From: Cyclobacteriaceae bacterium
GTDB taxonomy: Bacteria; Bacteroidota; Bacteroidia; Cytophagales; Cyclobacteriaceae
Direction of reading: 5' to 3'
Length of the DNA: 56,440 nucleotides
Assembly (NCBI GenBank): GCA_024644875.1
Contig: JAHEGY010000015.1
Location: 1 to 56,440 of the forward strand
Of the stretch, positions 34,282 through 43,783 are shown in pieces. The notes beneath the pieces are model-generated. The model searched no databases. It had not been told where the DNA came from and saw only the letters and a program-made list of their open reading frames with translations. The number at the start of each line of letters is the position of its first letter. Positions within the stretch are counted from its first letter, which is position 1. A program made the position numbers and the translations under genes.

Positions 34282-35559
34282 CTACTTATCCTTCTCCTGT
34301 AATAAAGACATTTTAACGAGGTTGATCCTGTTCTCCTCGATAGAGACAATATGAAATTTGAAAGGCTTAATAATAACATCCTGATTCAGAGAGGGTATAT
34401 CCTCGGTAATAGATAAGATTAATCCACCTAATGTATCATATTCTCCCAGGGGTAAATTCCATCCATACCTTTCATTAAGATAGTCTATTTCGTGCCTGGC
34501 ACTTAAGAGAAAACTTTCATCATCCAATTTATGTTCTACGAGGTCCTGTTCGTCATGTTCATCTTCAATTTCTCCAAATATTTCTTCAATAATATCTTCT
34601 ATTGTCACTATACCCGAGGTGCCCCCAAATTCATCAACTACAAGTGCCAATGATTTTCTTTCTGTTATGAACTGTACCAATAACTCGTTGGCCAGGAGCG
34701 TCTCCGGAACAATGATAATAGGAGATAATATGCTTTCAATATTCCTTGGTTTTTTAAATAGTTCAAGTGAATGACAATACCCTATTATATCATCTATTGA
34801 TTCTTTATAAACCAAAATTTTTGATAACCCACTTTCCACGAATTCATTTCTTAGCGTTTCTATATCGCTAGATAATTCAACCGCAACTATTTCGGTTCTC
34901 GGGATCATGCATTCTCTTAGTTTTACTGTTTTGAATTCAAGGGCATTATTAAAGATCTTAGTATCAATATCAAATTTTCCCTCCGTCCTGTCTTCGATAA
35001 ATTTACTTTGAATGAACTCATTGAGATCAGTCAGACTAAAAACAGGTTCGTCTTCCTTGAACTTAAGGTGTAATACTTTAATAATTATATATTTTGATAA
35101 TCCGACAATGCCGTAAACTACTGGATACAAAATGAAGTATACGAGAAGTAAGGGAATTGCAAATACGCTTAAAAAGAAATTCGGATCAATTCTGAATATT
35201 ATTTTAGGCAAGAATTCTGCTGTTAAAAGTACAATTAGCGTGGCCAGGATAGTCTGGATTATTAGTATTAATGATTGATTGTTCAAATAGGCAGGAAGTA
35301 TATCTGACAAGACCGGCTCAATGAGGTTGGCCATAAATATTCCATAAACCACCAGGGAAATAGTATTGCCTATAAGCGTAGTCCCGATAAAATGTGCTTG
35401 ATTTTTCGTAAAACGGGATAGAATTTTTCCTGCAATTGTTCCACGTTCCTTTTCAAGTTCGATTTGTAGCCGGTCCGATGAAATAAATGCTATTTCAATT
35501 CCGGAGAAAAAGCTGGAAAATAATAAGGAAACTAGGATTAAGATTATGGAATTATCCAT
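34282..35559 (-). CDS. CorC/HlyC-type protein (DUF21, CBS pair, transporter-associated domain)
   Basis: A 425-residue membrane protein. The DUF21 region has four hydrophobic segments (about 1-150). A CBS pair follows (CMIPRTEIVAV near 217-227 and PIIIVPETLLANELLVQF) with the conserved VDEFGGTSGIVTIEDIIEEI motif, and a C-terminal CorC_HlyC domain (VEHKLDDESFLLSARHEI onward). Relatives take part in Mg2+ or Co2+ homeostasis, and the gliding gene gldE belongs here too; I cannot decide which. It follows a 55-residue membrane protein and lptC in the same run. Confidence 0.88.
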   Translation of the reverse strand: MDNSIILILVSLLFSSFFSGIEIAFISSDRLQIELEKERGTIAGKILSRFTKNQAHFIGTTLIGNTISLVVYGIFMANLIEPVLSDILPAYLNNQSLILIIQTILATLIVLLTAEFLPKIIFRIDPNFFLSVFAIPLLLVYFILYPVVYGIVGLSKYIIIKVLHLKFKEDEPVFSLTDLNEFIQSKFIEDRTEGKFDIDTKIFNNALEFKTVKLRECMIPRTEIVAVELSSDIETLRNEFVESGLSKILVYKESIDDIIGYCHSLELFKKPRNIESILSPIIIVPETLLANELLVQFITERKSLALVVDEFGGTSGIVTIEDIIEEIFGEIEDEHDEQDLVEHKLDDESFLLSARHEIDYLNERYGWNLPLGEYDTLGGLILSITEDIPSLNQDVIIKPFKFHIVSIEENRINLVKMSLLQEKDK

Positions 35560-35573
35560 TCTGAATTGAATAA

Positions 35574-35741
35574 TTACTTTTTGTTTTTCCCCCTATAATA
35601 AGCAAAAACTAGATATATTGCGAAGGTAAGCATAAAAATCCAATAAGATTCCTGAAATCCAACCGTTATGGTTTGATGGGTTCCAATTATAATACCCACC
35701 ACTATAAGTGAAAACAATACAGTATTGAGTCGTTTATTCAT
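35574..35741 (-). CDS. Small membrane protein between lptC and the CorC-type gene
   Basis: A 55-residue frame too short for usual gene calls. It starts MNKRLNTVLFSLIVVGIII and continues with the conserved-looking THQTITVGFQESYWIFML, a second hydrophobic segment and a basic end GKNKK. Two membrane helices are likely. Its start overlaps lptC by 8 bases and it ends 14 bp before the next gene, exactly filling the gap in the operon. I recall similar unnamed short proteins at this place in other Bacteroidota, with no known function. Confidence 0.75.
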   Translation of the reverse strand: MNKRLNTVLFSLIVVGIIIGTHQTITVGFQESYWIFMLTFAIYLVFAYYRGKNKK

Positions 35742-36261
35742 CCAGATATATGGTACCTCTCATCTCCTCCAAGGTCCACCAGGAGAAATCCTGTTTTGCC
35801 TCTAATCCTTCTCCCATAATAATTTCTCCCTCCGTTTCAATCCGTACAAATTTATTAGTGTAGACTATTTCATCATCAGGAACCCAGAAAAGCTCTTCTG
35901 TATCCAATTGTTCCTTGTTGGCTATATTCTTGACAACAACATTTCCGAGTGCTCGCCATTTATCCTCCCTTGCATAATAATAGCAGTAATTGGCTCTTAA
36001 ATTAGAGGATAAAGATCCATCAGGTTCATAAAATTCCAGATAAATTCCTTCTTTAAATTCCCGATCTTTGTTTTCAAATTCCAGTTGCTTAGGGGCCTGG
36101 AGTTTTATCCTTACTACTGATGAATCACTATAATAGGTGGTGGCATTGGTTAATTCAAGAATCGGGCCTTCATAAATGGGCATTTCACTTTCATCATGGA
36201 CTTCATTACAACCCATCCAGATGAAAACAAGGGGTACTAAAAATACAAACCTGTATTCCAT
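35734..36261 (-). CDS. lptC: LPS export protein LptC (lipoprotein type)
   Basis: Part of the Lpt bridge that carries lipopolysaccharide from the inner to the outer membrane. The chosen ATG gives MEYRFVFLVPLVFIWMGC with a lipoprotein Cys18; an ATG at 36279 would add six residues. The rest is the beta-jellyroll LptC fold: LTNATTYYSDSSVVRIKL, LRANYCYYYAREDKWRALGN and IYTNKFV-like VYTNKFVRIETEGEI, ending MRGTIYLDE. E. coli LptC has a membrane helix rather than a lipid anchor; the lipoprotein form is common in Bacteroidota. Neighbouring genes form a minus-strand run of envelope genes. Confidence 0.88.
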   Translation of the reverse strand: MEYRFVFLVPLVFIWMGCNEVHDESEMPIYEGPILELTNATTYYSDSSVVRIKLQAPKQLEFENKDREFKEGIYLEFYEPDGSLSSNLRANYCYYYAREDKWRALGNVVVKNIANKEQLDTEELFWVPDDEIVYTNKFVRIETEGEIIMGEGLEAKQDFSWWTLEEMRGTIYLDE

Positions 36262-36320
36262 AAATGAAAAAACGGTCAATTAGCTAAAATTGACCGCTAT
36301 TTATTGAAAACTCAAATCGT

Positions 36321-37622
36321 TTAGTCTCTTCTTTGAATTGTAACCACTTCGTTGATCCAACATCCAACCTTTATGGGTTGTCCAACTTCCATATTATAGG
36401 TAAAAATTTCTTCCATTGTAGGAAACTGGGCCTTTGCACTTCGCATGGCTTCCTGATCGCCTGCATTTCTATACATCTCATAAGCAGCAAAGTATACCGC
36501 CCTGTCTTCAACTATGTTTTGTCCTTTTTTACAAGCACTGTAGCTTGTATAATACAAATTACCTATCAGAGTCCACGCTTTCTTCAGGGAAGGATCTGCA
36601 GTTAATGCCATTTTTGCGAAATCCCTGGCAGCAGGCTTTTGACCCTGTCTGCTCTTAATATCCGCCTCTTTAAAGTATATATCAGCAATTTTGACATTGT
36701 CTTCTGTTAACTTCACAGCTTCTCCATAATACTGCAAGGCCAGGTCAAAATCTCCACTTGCATAAGACCTGTCACCAATTAGTTTTGCCAATCCGAAATT
36801 AGGCTCCTGCTCGAACATAACCCTTACGGCTTCAAGAAATATTGGTGCATCAAGGCATTTCCCGGCCATTGACAATTTGAATATGTTTTTCGCCAGTTTC
36901 AAATCATTGGGATCCGCTTGAAGTTTAGGACCAAGCGTATTCTGTATAAAATCGCAATCCACTTTAACGGTTGCGGCCAGTAATTTATCAACATTGTCAC
37001 CTATTATTTCAAGACGGTCAACATTTTTTCCCTGATCAGTTTTAAACTGGATAATTTCCACAATCTGATCATAAATATCAAGAACCTGTTCGTCGGTTAT
37101 ATTACCTCCTGTTAACTTATATCGCCTTACAATATCCATATAAGACAATAGGTTCTGATCCCAAACCTTATTATTGTTGAGTTCAAATGTTTTTTGATAT
37201 AATTCAAAGAGTTCCTTATACTTCTCTTTATCATCTTTATAAAACTTGTATGCGGTAAATGCTTTTCGATTTAATACAGCAGCTTCATCATTAAAGTACT
37301 TTATTCTGAGATCGTACATTAAAAGGGCCGAATCCTGATATGTTTTCTTTTGATTTTCATCCTTTTCAGATTCCACCAGGTTCTCATAAATTTTGGCACC
37401 ATTTATATAGATAGATTCATTCAGGTCAGGTGCGTTGGTTAACAACCAGGTTAAAGGTGGCAAAGAATGTTTATAATTGCCAAGTTTCATCATATCAGTA
37501 TATATGACATTTTTCTCTTCAGCAGTTTGCCTGTCTTCAGGCCAATTCCAGCCCGGTGTTTGTGCGTAAACATAGCTAAATCCAACAAGAATAATTGCTA
37601 GTGTAAAAAACGTATATTTCAT
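36321..37622 (-). CDS. Secreted TPR-repeat protein
   Basis: About 433 residues from the internal ATG, which gives a signal peptide MKYTFFTLAIILVGFSYVYA. The upstream ATG at 37667 would place 15 extra residues before the signal. The mature part has TPR-like repeats; clear ones are SYASGDFDLALQYYGEAVKL and ADIKSRQGQKPAARDFAKMA near the C-terminus. Bacteroidota have many such periplasmic TPR proteins near lptC. A structural or assembly role in the envelope is inferred. Confidence 0.85.
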   Translation of the reverse strand: MKYTFFTLAIILVGFSYVYAQTPGWNWPEDRQTAEEKNVIYTDMMKLGNYKHSLPPLTWLLTNAPDLNESIYINGAKIYENLVESEKDENQKKTYQDSALLMYDLRIKYFNDEAAVLNRKAFTAYKFYKDDKEKYKELFELYQKTFELNNNKVWDQNLLSYMDIVRRYKLTGGNITDEQVLDIYDQIVEIIQFKTDQGKNVDRLEIIGDNVDKLLAATVKVDCDFIQNTLGPKLQADPNDLKLAKNIFKLSMAGKCLDAPIFLEAVRVMFEQEPNFGLAKLIGDRSYASGDFDLALQYYGEAVKLTEDNVKIADIYFKEADIKSRQGQKPAARDFAKMALTADPSLKKAWTLIGNLYYTSYSACKKGQNIVEDRAVYFAAYEMYRNAGDQEAMRSAKAQFPTMEEIFTYNMEVGQPIKVGCWINEVVTIQRRD

Positions 37623-37632
37623 GACATATAAT

Positions 37633-38913
37633 TTAATCAATTTTCCTTCTGTAAAACCAAATATCATTAACTGTTAATCCCAGTGAAAAACGAATATAGC
37701 TCTCTGAGATTGCTGTTGTCAGACTTCCGTCTCTTTGTCCATAGTTTAATGCCAAATTTACTAAAGAAGCCTGACCTACAGGTAAAGATACACCAAAATT
37801 TATACCAAAATCATAAATCTGATCATTATTGACCACGTATGGAGTCCTCTCATAATACACTCCAGTCCGGTAAATCATCCTACTCATATAACTGCTGACA
37901 GAATTTGCATCCGGTGTTAACTCAAAGCCTAAACTTGCTCGGTAACTGTCTGATAGTAAAGGAGATTCGCCACTATAATTCTTGTAACCGGTCCATTCCT
38001 GAACCACAAAATCAGCACTTAAGATCCACTTTATACCTTTAACAAAAGAGATACCCAAACCATACTTTTGCGGAAGTGTGATTGTTGTTTTTAAGTTATC
38101 AATAATCGTATCGGAAGATAAGGTAATTCCAGTGCCTTTTTGCTGTCGGTCGAGTAGTTCAAACACGGTGGTTTTAAGGTCAGTCCGCAATTCATAAATA
38201 CCTCCAAAATATAATCCTGAGGTTTCGCCGGTACTCAACCGATACGCTGCCCCAAAACCAATATTGAAATCCTTGACCCTTATACTTTCAACAAGTGCGG
38301 AGTTATATGAATAATCCTGATTAAGTGCAATTACCGTTTGATTGTCAAAATTCCCAAACAAATAGGATATTTTAACACCAATTGAAAGGTTTTTTAATAC
38401 ACGAATACCATGGGACCAGAATAATCTGTTCAATCCACCATCACCTGTGAAGTTATATGCAGCCTCTTCATCCTCTGCACCATTCACAATGGCCGTTGTT
38501 ATTATATTATAGTTAGCATAGCTGTAAGGAACCAGACCGAATCCACTCATCCATCTCCCTCTTTTGATTGGGAATGCAAAACCCAGATACATTAAATTAC
38601 CGGATCCATTTCTCTGGGTTAAATCATTTTGTGTGATGGTGCGGGTTTCTCCGGTATATCCGGCTTCAAATGTAGTGAAAGACTCCTTAACCCCAAGCAG
38701 TGCCGGATTCATCAAATTAAAATGCCGGGTATTGGGGTATCCAACAGAAATACCTCCCATACTTACATTTGTTACGAGATAGGGTTGAATAATCTCACCA
38801 ATCCCTAATGCTGAATACGGAGATTGGGAGGATTGTGCGAAAAGGATGTTGCTGACAAGCAACATGACTCCCACTACCAAGCTATACCTTACGCGACTGA
38901 TTATTATACTCAT
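37633..38913 (-). CDS. Outer-membrane beta-barrel protein (FadL/PorV-like)
   Basis: About 426 residues from the chosen start, which gives a signal peptide ending SNILFAQ. The mature protein begins SSQSPYSALGIGEI and shows the alternating pattern of a large beta-barrel, with many Gly and aromatic residues; it ends in SYIRFSLGLTVNDIWFYRRK. Segments such as NLMNPALLGVKESFTTFEAG resemble Bacteroidota outer-membrane transport proteins. The start lies within the end of coaX (32-base overlap), so both are translated from one message. No substrate can be named. Confidence 0.82.
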   Translation of the reverse strand: MSIIISRVRYSLVVGVMLLVSNILFAQSSQSPYSALGIGEIIQPYLVTNVSMGGISVGYPNTRHFNLMNPALLGVKESFTTFEAGYTGETRTITQNDLTQRNGSGNLMYLGFAFPIKRGRWMSGFGLVPYSYANYNIITTAIVNGAEDEEAAYNFTGDGGLNRLFWSHGIRVLKNLSIGVKISYLFGNFDNQTVIALNQDYSYNSALVESIRVKDFNIGFGAAYRLSTGETSGLYFGGIYELRTDLKTTVFELLDRQQKGTGITLSSDTIIDNLKTTITLPQKYGLGISFVKGIKWILSADFVVQEWTGYKNYSGESPLLSDSYRASLGFELTPDANSVSSYMSRMIYRTGVYYERTPYVVNNDQIYDFGINFGVSLPVGQASLVNLALNYGQRDGSLTTAISESYIRFSLGLTVNDIWFYRRKID

Positions 38914-39607
38914 AAATACAAAAAAGTCCCAAGAGACCCATATTTGGGATTGCAAAGATGCTGCGTTTTATTTTAGATTCAAAAAAAATCGCCGATCCTC
39001 CACTCATAAAAATTGTTAAATTATTAAATTTCTCCTCGTATTGCTTAATAATTCCTTTTATTTCAGCAATGGAACCGTTTATAACTCCACTTAGAATCGA
39101 ATTCCTGGTGCTATCTCCGATTAAGAATGCTTCCTCCTGAAATGCTACTTCAGGAAGATTGGCTGTATATTCATGTAAGGATCTAAACCTCATCTCCAAC
39201 CCAGGAGAAATACCCCCACCCAGATAAATACCATCCTTTCCTATAAAGTCATATGTAATGCAAGTACCCGCATCTATTACAAGGATATTTTCATTGGGGT
39301 TTTTTTCCCAGGCATAGGTGATCACAGCTTTCCGGTCAATCCCAAGAGTATCTGGTGTTTTATAATTTAAATTAAAAGGCACTGGTGTTTTATTATCAAT
39401 TGAATATATCGGGATATCGGCTATGTGTTCCTTTATTCTCTCAATTGAGAAATTCACTGATCCGGCAACAATCTTATCGGGATTGAGCATTCTTATGGTC
39501 TGTAAAACCTCTTTGATAGATTCTTTCTTATAGATTTTATTTAACTTTCCATTGTCAAATTGACCTACTTTAGTATAGGTATTTCCTGAGTCTATTACTA
39601 TAATCAA
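38882..39607 (-). CDS. coaX: Type III pantothenate kinase
   Basis: Phosphorylates pantothenate in the first step of coenzyme A synthesis. The 241-residue ASKHA-fold protein has VIDSGNTYTKVG (P-loop, near 4-15), ILVIDAGTCITYDFIG (near 114-129) and GGGISPGLEMRFRSLHEYTA (near 134-153). The gene is divergent from anmK with only 19 bp between the starts, so the control regions must overlap the coding regions. First gene of the minus-strand run with the outer-membrane protein and TPR genes. Confidence 0.94.
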   Translation of the reverse strand: MIIVIDSGNTYTKVGQFDNGKLNKIYKKESIKEVLQTIRMLNPDKIVAGSVNFSIERIKEHIADIPIYSIDNKTPVPFNLNYKTPDTLGIDRKAVITYAWEKNPNENILVIDAGTCITYDFIGKDGIYLGGGISPGLEMRFRSLHEYTANLPEVAFQEEAFLIGDSTRNSILSGVINGSIAEIKGIIKQYEEKFNNLTIFMSGGSAIFFESKIKRSIFAIPNMGLLGLFCIYEYNNQSRKV

Positions 39608-39626
39608 GATTTCTAAGATTGTTGAA

Positions 39627-40751
39627 ATGCAAAATTATCAAATAAATACTCAAAAGAACACATGGAATGCAATTGGTATTATGTCAGGCACATCTGTAGA
39701 TGGTCTTGATATTGTAGCTGCCTCCTTTTCATATAAGGACAGATGGGAATATAATATGATTAAAACAGATTCAATTGACTATCCTGCAAAATTGAGGCAA
39801 AGATTACTGGATTGCATCAGCGCTTCTGCGGAGGAATTGGTATATTTAGATCTGGACCTGGGATCATTTATAGCACACAGAATTAATGAATTCCTGAAAG
39901 ATATTAATATATCAATTGACCTGGTCGCTTCCCATGGCCATACAGTTTTTCACCAGCCTGAGAATGGAATGACAAAACAGATAGGTGATGGTCAAACAAT
40001 ACTACAGAAGACCGGAATTCTAACCATAAACGATTTTCGTGCTATGGATGTATTGAATGGAGGGCAAGGCGCACCTCTGGTCCCCATGGGAGATCAATAT
40101 CTTTTCCCAGGGTATGATATCTGCCTGAATATTGGTGGATTCGCCAATATTTCGTTTAATGATATGGGGGGTGACAGGATTGCCTTCGATACCGGACCAG
40201 CTAATCTGCTTCTAAATTATCTTTCGCGGAAAACAGGACGTCAATATGACCCCAATGGGGAAATCGCCAGAAAGGGAAAGCTAATTGATGAACTATACAA
40301 TGATTTTAATAACCTTCCTTATTACGCCCAGAAACCACCAAAATCTCTCGGCCTGGAATGGGTAAAAGATAATATCTTTAAAATTTTAGATAATGCAGAT
40401 AATGAAATACCTGACCTGTTATACACCTGTGCCAGACATATTTCGAACCATATTAATAAGGCGATCCAAAACGAATACCAGAATACTCAAAATCCAAATG
40501 CTGTGATAAAAGTTCTCTTAACAGGGGGTGGAGCGCACAATCAATTCTTAATGGATTGCCTTAAAATGGATGGACAGGGTATAAACTATATACTGCCATC
40601 AAGTGAAGTTATCGATTATAAAGAGGCTCTGATCTTTGCATTTCTAGGGATCCTGAGATACCTGGGAAAAGAAAACATTTTAAGATCAGCCACCGGAGCA
40701 GAGATAGATTCTATTGGTGGCACGGTTCATAATAATATTATATCTCAGTAA
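39627..40751 (+). CDS. anmK: Anhydro-N-acetylmuramic acid kinase
   Basis: Converts 1,6-anhydro-MurNAc to MurNAc 6-phosphate in peptidoglycan recycling. The 374 residues show IGIMSGTSVDGLDIVAASF (near 17-35), VASHGHTVFHQP (near 100-111), NDFRAMDVLNGGQGAPLVPM (near 131-150), GGFANIS and TGPAN, followed by LLTGGGAHN near 293-301. No other recycling gene (murQ, nagZ) is next to it. Confidence 0.95.
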   Translation: MQNYQINTQKNTWNAIGIMSGTSVDGLDIVAASFSYKDRWEYNMIKTDSIDYPAKLRQRLLDCISASAEELVYLDLDLGSFIAHRINEFLKDINISIDLVASHGHTVFHQPENGMTKQIGDGQTILQKTGILTINDFRAMDVLNGGQGAPLVPMGDQYLFPGYDICLNIGGFANISFNDMGGDRIAFDTGPANLLLNYLSRKTGRQYDPNGEIARKGKLIDELYNDFNNLPYYAQKPPKSLGLEWVKDNIFKILDNADNEIPDLLYTCARHISNHINKAIQNEYQNTQNPNAVIKVLLTGGGAHNQFLMDCLKMDGQGINYILPSSEVIDYKEALIFAFLGILRYLGKENILRSATGAEIDSIGGTVHNNIISQ

Positions 40752-40810
40752 TTATGTAAAGTAAGGATTTTTAAAATTGGATTTTTTAACCTAATGTTGC
40801 AATACTTTTT

Positions 40811-40845
40811 AAGTGATCATGCTGAACATTTTTTATGGATCACTT
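40811..40845. promoter_or_regulatory. Inverted repeat in the nhaD leader region
   Basis: AAGTGATC (40811-40818) and GATCACTT (40838-40845) are perfect 8-base inverted arms around a 19-base spacer, 50 bases before the nhaD start. It could be an operator or an RNA hairpin acting on the antiporter gene. No known riboswitch class is recognised. Confidence 0.35.
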
Positions 40846-40894
40846 TACAATTGAATTTAAGAATGATTTATTGTTGAAGTAATATTAATTCATA

Positions 40895-42412
40895 ATGAAA
40901 TTTATAAAATATTTCCTATTCTTTTCAATTCTGGCTTCGTCTATTATTATTACCAATCTTTCGTATGCCGATGCACCAGGAATAACTACAATTGAAGAAA
41001 AAACCCTCGTAATAAGCAATGATTCTTTATCCGATGAAGAGGGGGCAGAGCATACAAGTTCAGATGAGTCAGCTCATGTAAAGCCTGCCGGTTGGTCTGT
41101 AATTCCATTTATACTGTTATTATTAATGATAGCCACCGGGCCATTATTTTACGAACATTTCTGGCATAAAAATTATCCGAAGATAGCCGTGACTCTGGCT
41201 ATTATAGTTGTCGCATATTATCTATTTGCCCTTCATAATTCCCATCAGCCCATCCATGCATTAGCTGAATATGTTCAATTCATTTCTCTACTGACAGGAT
41301 TGTTTTTTGCATCGGGTGCCATAATGATTAACGTGGACAAGAAAGCTACTCCAATGGCCAATGTAATTATTCTCCTTATCGGGGCGGTAATAGCCAATGT
41401 GATCGGTACCACGGGGGCATCCATGCTATTAATCAGACCATTTATACGGCTGAATAAAGGGCGGATCAAAGCATACCATATAGTATTCTTTATATTTATC
41501 GTAAGTAATGTTGGAGGATCGCTTACACCTATCGGCGATCCGCCTCTTTTTCTGGGATTTCTTAAAGGTATACCATTCTTCTGGACATTGACGCACAACT
41601 TCCTGCCCTGGGTAGTTGGAGTTCTATTATTAACCTTCATGTTTTTTGTTATTGATTCAAGAAATAAAAAGACAGATAAAGAAGGCGTTGAAGAGAGTTT
41701 TTCCAATAAAATATCCTTGATCGGATCCAAGAACTTCCTTTGGCTGGGGATAGTTGTTATGGCAGTTTTTATAGATCCGAATGTTTTCGATTGGGTACCT
41801 GGAATAAATTATCATGGACAGAAAATTTCTTTTATACGTGAGATAGTTATGCTTACAGCAGCATTTCTTTCATTTAAGCTGGCAGATAAGAAAGTTCTTG
41901 AAGAAAATGAATTCAGTATTGAACCCATTAGAGAAGTGGCATTCTTATTTATCGGGATATTTGGAACGATGATGCCAGCACTTGAATTGGTAAGTATTTT
42001 CGCGAGATCTGATACAGGACAAGCCCTTATCACCCATAATGTACTATATTGGGGAACGGGGACATTATCCGGATTTCTGGACAACGCACCCACCTATCTT
42101 AATTTTCTTGCTGCTGGTATGTCCGCAAGAGGTGCTGACATTGGCCTGGTCGCCGATGTAATCAAATATGCTGAGGGAGGTGTTTTTTATAATTCAGTTA
42201 TAGATCTGAAGGCTATTTCAATAGGCGCTGTATTCTTTGGTGCATTTTCTTATATCGGAAATGGACCAAACTTCATGGTTAAGTCCATCGCCGAACAAAT
42301 TGGAATTGATATGCCGTCCTTTTTTGGGTACATTGTGAAGTATTCCATTCCAATATTAGTTCCCGTATTAATCATTACCTGGCTTATTTTCTTCTTTTCG
42401 GTACCTGTATAA
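40895..42412 (+). CDS. nhaD: NhaD-type sodium:proton antiporter
   Basis: A 505-residue inner-membrane antiporter with about 11-12 helices. Characteristic motifs are IGTTGASMLLIRPFIRLN (near 172-189), NVGGSLTPIGDPPLFLGFLK (near 208-227) and GNGPNFMVKSIAEQ (near 452-465). FLDNAPTYLNFLA (near 393-405) is the conserved Asn-Asp ion pathway region. A signal-like hydrophobic N-terminus is followed by an acidic, periplasmic-looking segment. It supports sodium tolerance, which suits a marine or saline habitat. Preceded by a possible regulatory inverted repeat. Confidence 0.93.
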   Translation: MKFIKYFLFFSILASSIIITNLSYADAPGITTIEEKTLVISNDSLSDEEGAEHTSSDESAHVKPAGWSVIPFILLLLMIATGPLFYEHFWHKNYPKIAVTLAIIVVAYYLFALHNSHQPIHALAEYVQFISLLTGLFFASGAIMINVDKKATPMANVIILLIGAVIANVIGTTGASMLLIRPFIRLNKGRIKAYHIVFFIFIVSNVGGSLTPIGDPPLFLGFLKGIPFFWTLTHNFLPWVVGVLLLTFMFFVIDSRNKKTDKEGVEESFSNKISLIGSKNFLWLGIVVMAVFIDPNVFDWVPGINYHGQKISFIREIVMLTAAFLSFKLADKKVLEENEFSIEPIREVAFLFIGIFGTMMPALELVSIFARSDTGQALITHNVLYWGTGTLSGFLDNAPTYLNFLAAGMSARGADIGLVADVIKYAEGGVFYNSVIDLKAISIGAVFFGAFSYIGNGPNFMVKSIAEQIGIDMPSFFGYIVKYSIPILVPVLIITWLIFFFSVPV

Positions 42413-42430
42413 TTTTAAACAGAACGGTTT

Positions 42431-42781
42431 TTAATAAAATGCATCTTCGATGTGTTCAATTAAGACCTCGGGGTTAAGGATAATAGAGATGATATCGAAT
42501 CTTATATCTCCATCCCACTGGTGTTGATATATAAAATGGTCTGCGCATGAAAGAATATGATCCGTCTTTTTGTCATCAACAGCTTCTTCAGGATATCCAT
42601 ACCTTTTCGATCGCCTTGTTTTTACCTCAACAAAAACGATAGTATTCTCGATTTGGCCTATAATATCGATTTCAAGGCGACCATACCTGTAATTCCTTTC
42701 CAATATAATAAATCCCTTGTTTATCAAATATTCAAGGGCCAGGGCCTCACCCTTTCTTCCTATTTCCTTATTTTTGCTCAA
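42431..42781 (-). CDS. yraN: UPF0102 family nuclease-like protein YraN
   Basis: A 116-residue PD-(D/E)xK-fold protein. Core residues are in GRLEIDIIG (Glu and Asp, near 34-42) and IVFVEVKTRR (near 49-58), with KEIGRKGEALALEYL at the N-terminus. Function is not established in the family; a DNA-repair or transformation role has been proposed. It is convergent with nhaD and divergent from manA, whose start lies 20 bp away. Confidence 0.92.
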   Translation of the reverse strand: MSKNKEIGRKGEALALEYLINKGFIILERNYRYGRLEIDIIGQIENTIVFVEVKTRRSKRYGYPEEAVDDKKTDHILSCADHFIYQHQWDGDIRFDIISIILNPEVLIEHIEDAFY

Positions 42782-42801
42782 ATTGATAACAATAAATTTT
42801 T

Positions 42802-43782
42802 ATGCTGTATCCATTAAAGTTTCATCCCATATTTAAAGATAAAATCTGGGGAGGTAAAAAGATACAAAGTATCTTAAAAAAGGATTTTTCGCCTTTAGAT
42901 AATTGTGGTGAATCTTGGGAAATATCCGGTGTCCCGGATAATGAATCTAAAATAAAAAATGGTCAATTATCCGGGAAAACGCTTAACCAGATTATTAAAG
43001 AATTCAAAGGGCGCCTGCTTGGTAGCAGGGTTTATGAAAGATTTGAAAATGAATTCCCCCTGTTAATAAAATTTATAGATGCAAATGACGACCTTTCGAT
43101 ACAGGTTCATCCGGAGGATGATCTGGCCTGGAAGCGTCATAAGTCCTTTGGCAAAACAGAAATGTGGTATATAATCCAAGCAGATAACAACGCTGAATTG
43201 ATTGCCGGATTTAATAAGGAGATGGATAAAAACATCTATATGGATCATTTCCATAATGGTACTCTAATGGATGTATTAAACAGGGAAAAGGTTAAAGCAG
43301 GAGATGTATTTTTCATCCCGGCAGGCAGGATTCATACCATTGGCAAAGGTCTTTTGCTGGCAGAAATACAACAATCATCAGATGTTACCTACAGAATATA
43401 TGATTTCGATCGAAAAGATAGCAATGGAAATACCCGGGAACTTCATATAGATGAGGCACTTGATGCTATTGATTATAATTTTTATCCTGAATATAAGTCA
43501 AAATACAATGATAAAACGGATCAGCCAGTTGAGATCGTAAGATCTACCTATTTCACTACCAATAAGCTTTCTCTGCATTCGAAAATATTCAGGGATATAA
43601 AAAGTTTTGATTCCTTTGTAATCTACATTTGCCTGGATGGCCAGGGTCATATTGAACATAATGATTCCAGAACACGTATTGTTATGGGCGAGGTATTGCT
43701 AATGCCCGCAGAAATAGATCATTATTCTTTGATACCCGAAGGTCAAATGAAATTATTGGAAACCTATATTACAAAAGATTAA
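42802..43782 (+). CDS. manA: Mannose-6-phosphate isomerase
   Basis: A 326-residue zinc-dependent cupin enzyme interconverting mannose 6-phosphate and fructose 6-phosphate. Zinc ligands are visible in LSIQVHPED (near 93-101), GKTEMWYI (near 113-120) and GRIHTIG (near 176-182); the arginine in SSDVTYRIYDFDR is also conserved. The length and N-terminus (LKFHPIFKDKIWGG) match the short Bacillus-type enzyme. It supplies GDP-mannose and fucose precursors for surface glycans. lipB starts immediately after it with an ambiguous (TTG) start. Confidence 0.94.
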   Translation: MLYPLKFHPIFKDKIWGGKKIQSILKKDFSPLDNCGESWEISGVPDNESKIKNGQLSGKTLNQIIKEFKGRLLGSRVYERFENEFPLLIKFIDANDDLSIQVHPEDDLAWKRHKSFGKTEMWYIIQADNNAELIAGFNKEMDKNIYMDHFHNGTLMDVLNREKVKAGDVFFIPAGRIHTIGKGLLLAEIQQSSDVTYRIYDFDRKDSNGNTRELHIDEALDAIDYNFYPEYKSKYNDKTDQPVEIVRSTYFTTNKLSLHSKIFRDIKSFDSFVIYICLDGQGHIEHNDSRTRIVMGEVLLMPAEIDHYSLIPEGQMKLLETYITKD

Positions 43783-43783
43783 A

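Noticed and set aside
36347-36372. Another TGTAACC site near 36.3 kb as an ECF promoter
   Set aside because: It lies inside a coding region and lacks CGTC at the right distance.
41275-41730. Minus-strand frame of about 150 codons inside nhaD
   Set aside because: It is antisense to conserved membrane-helix codons, so it is a shadow with no independent support.
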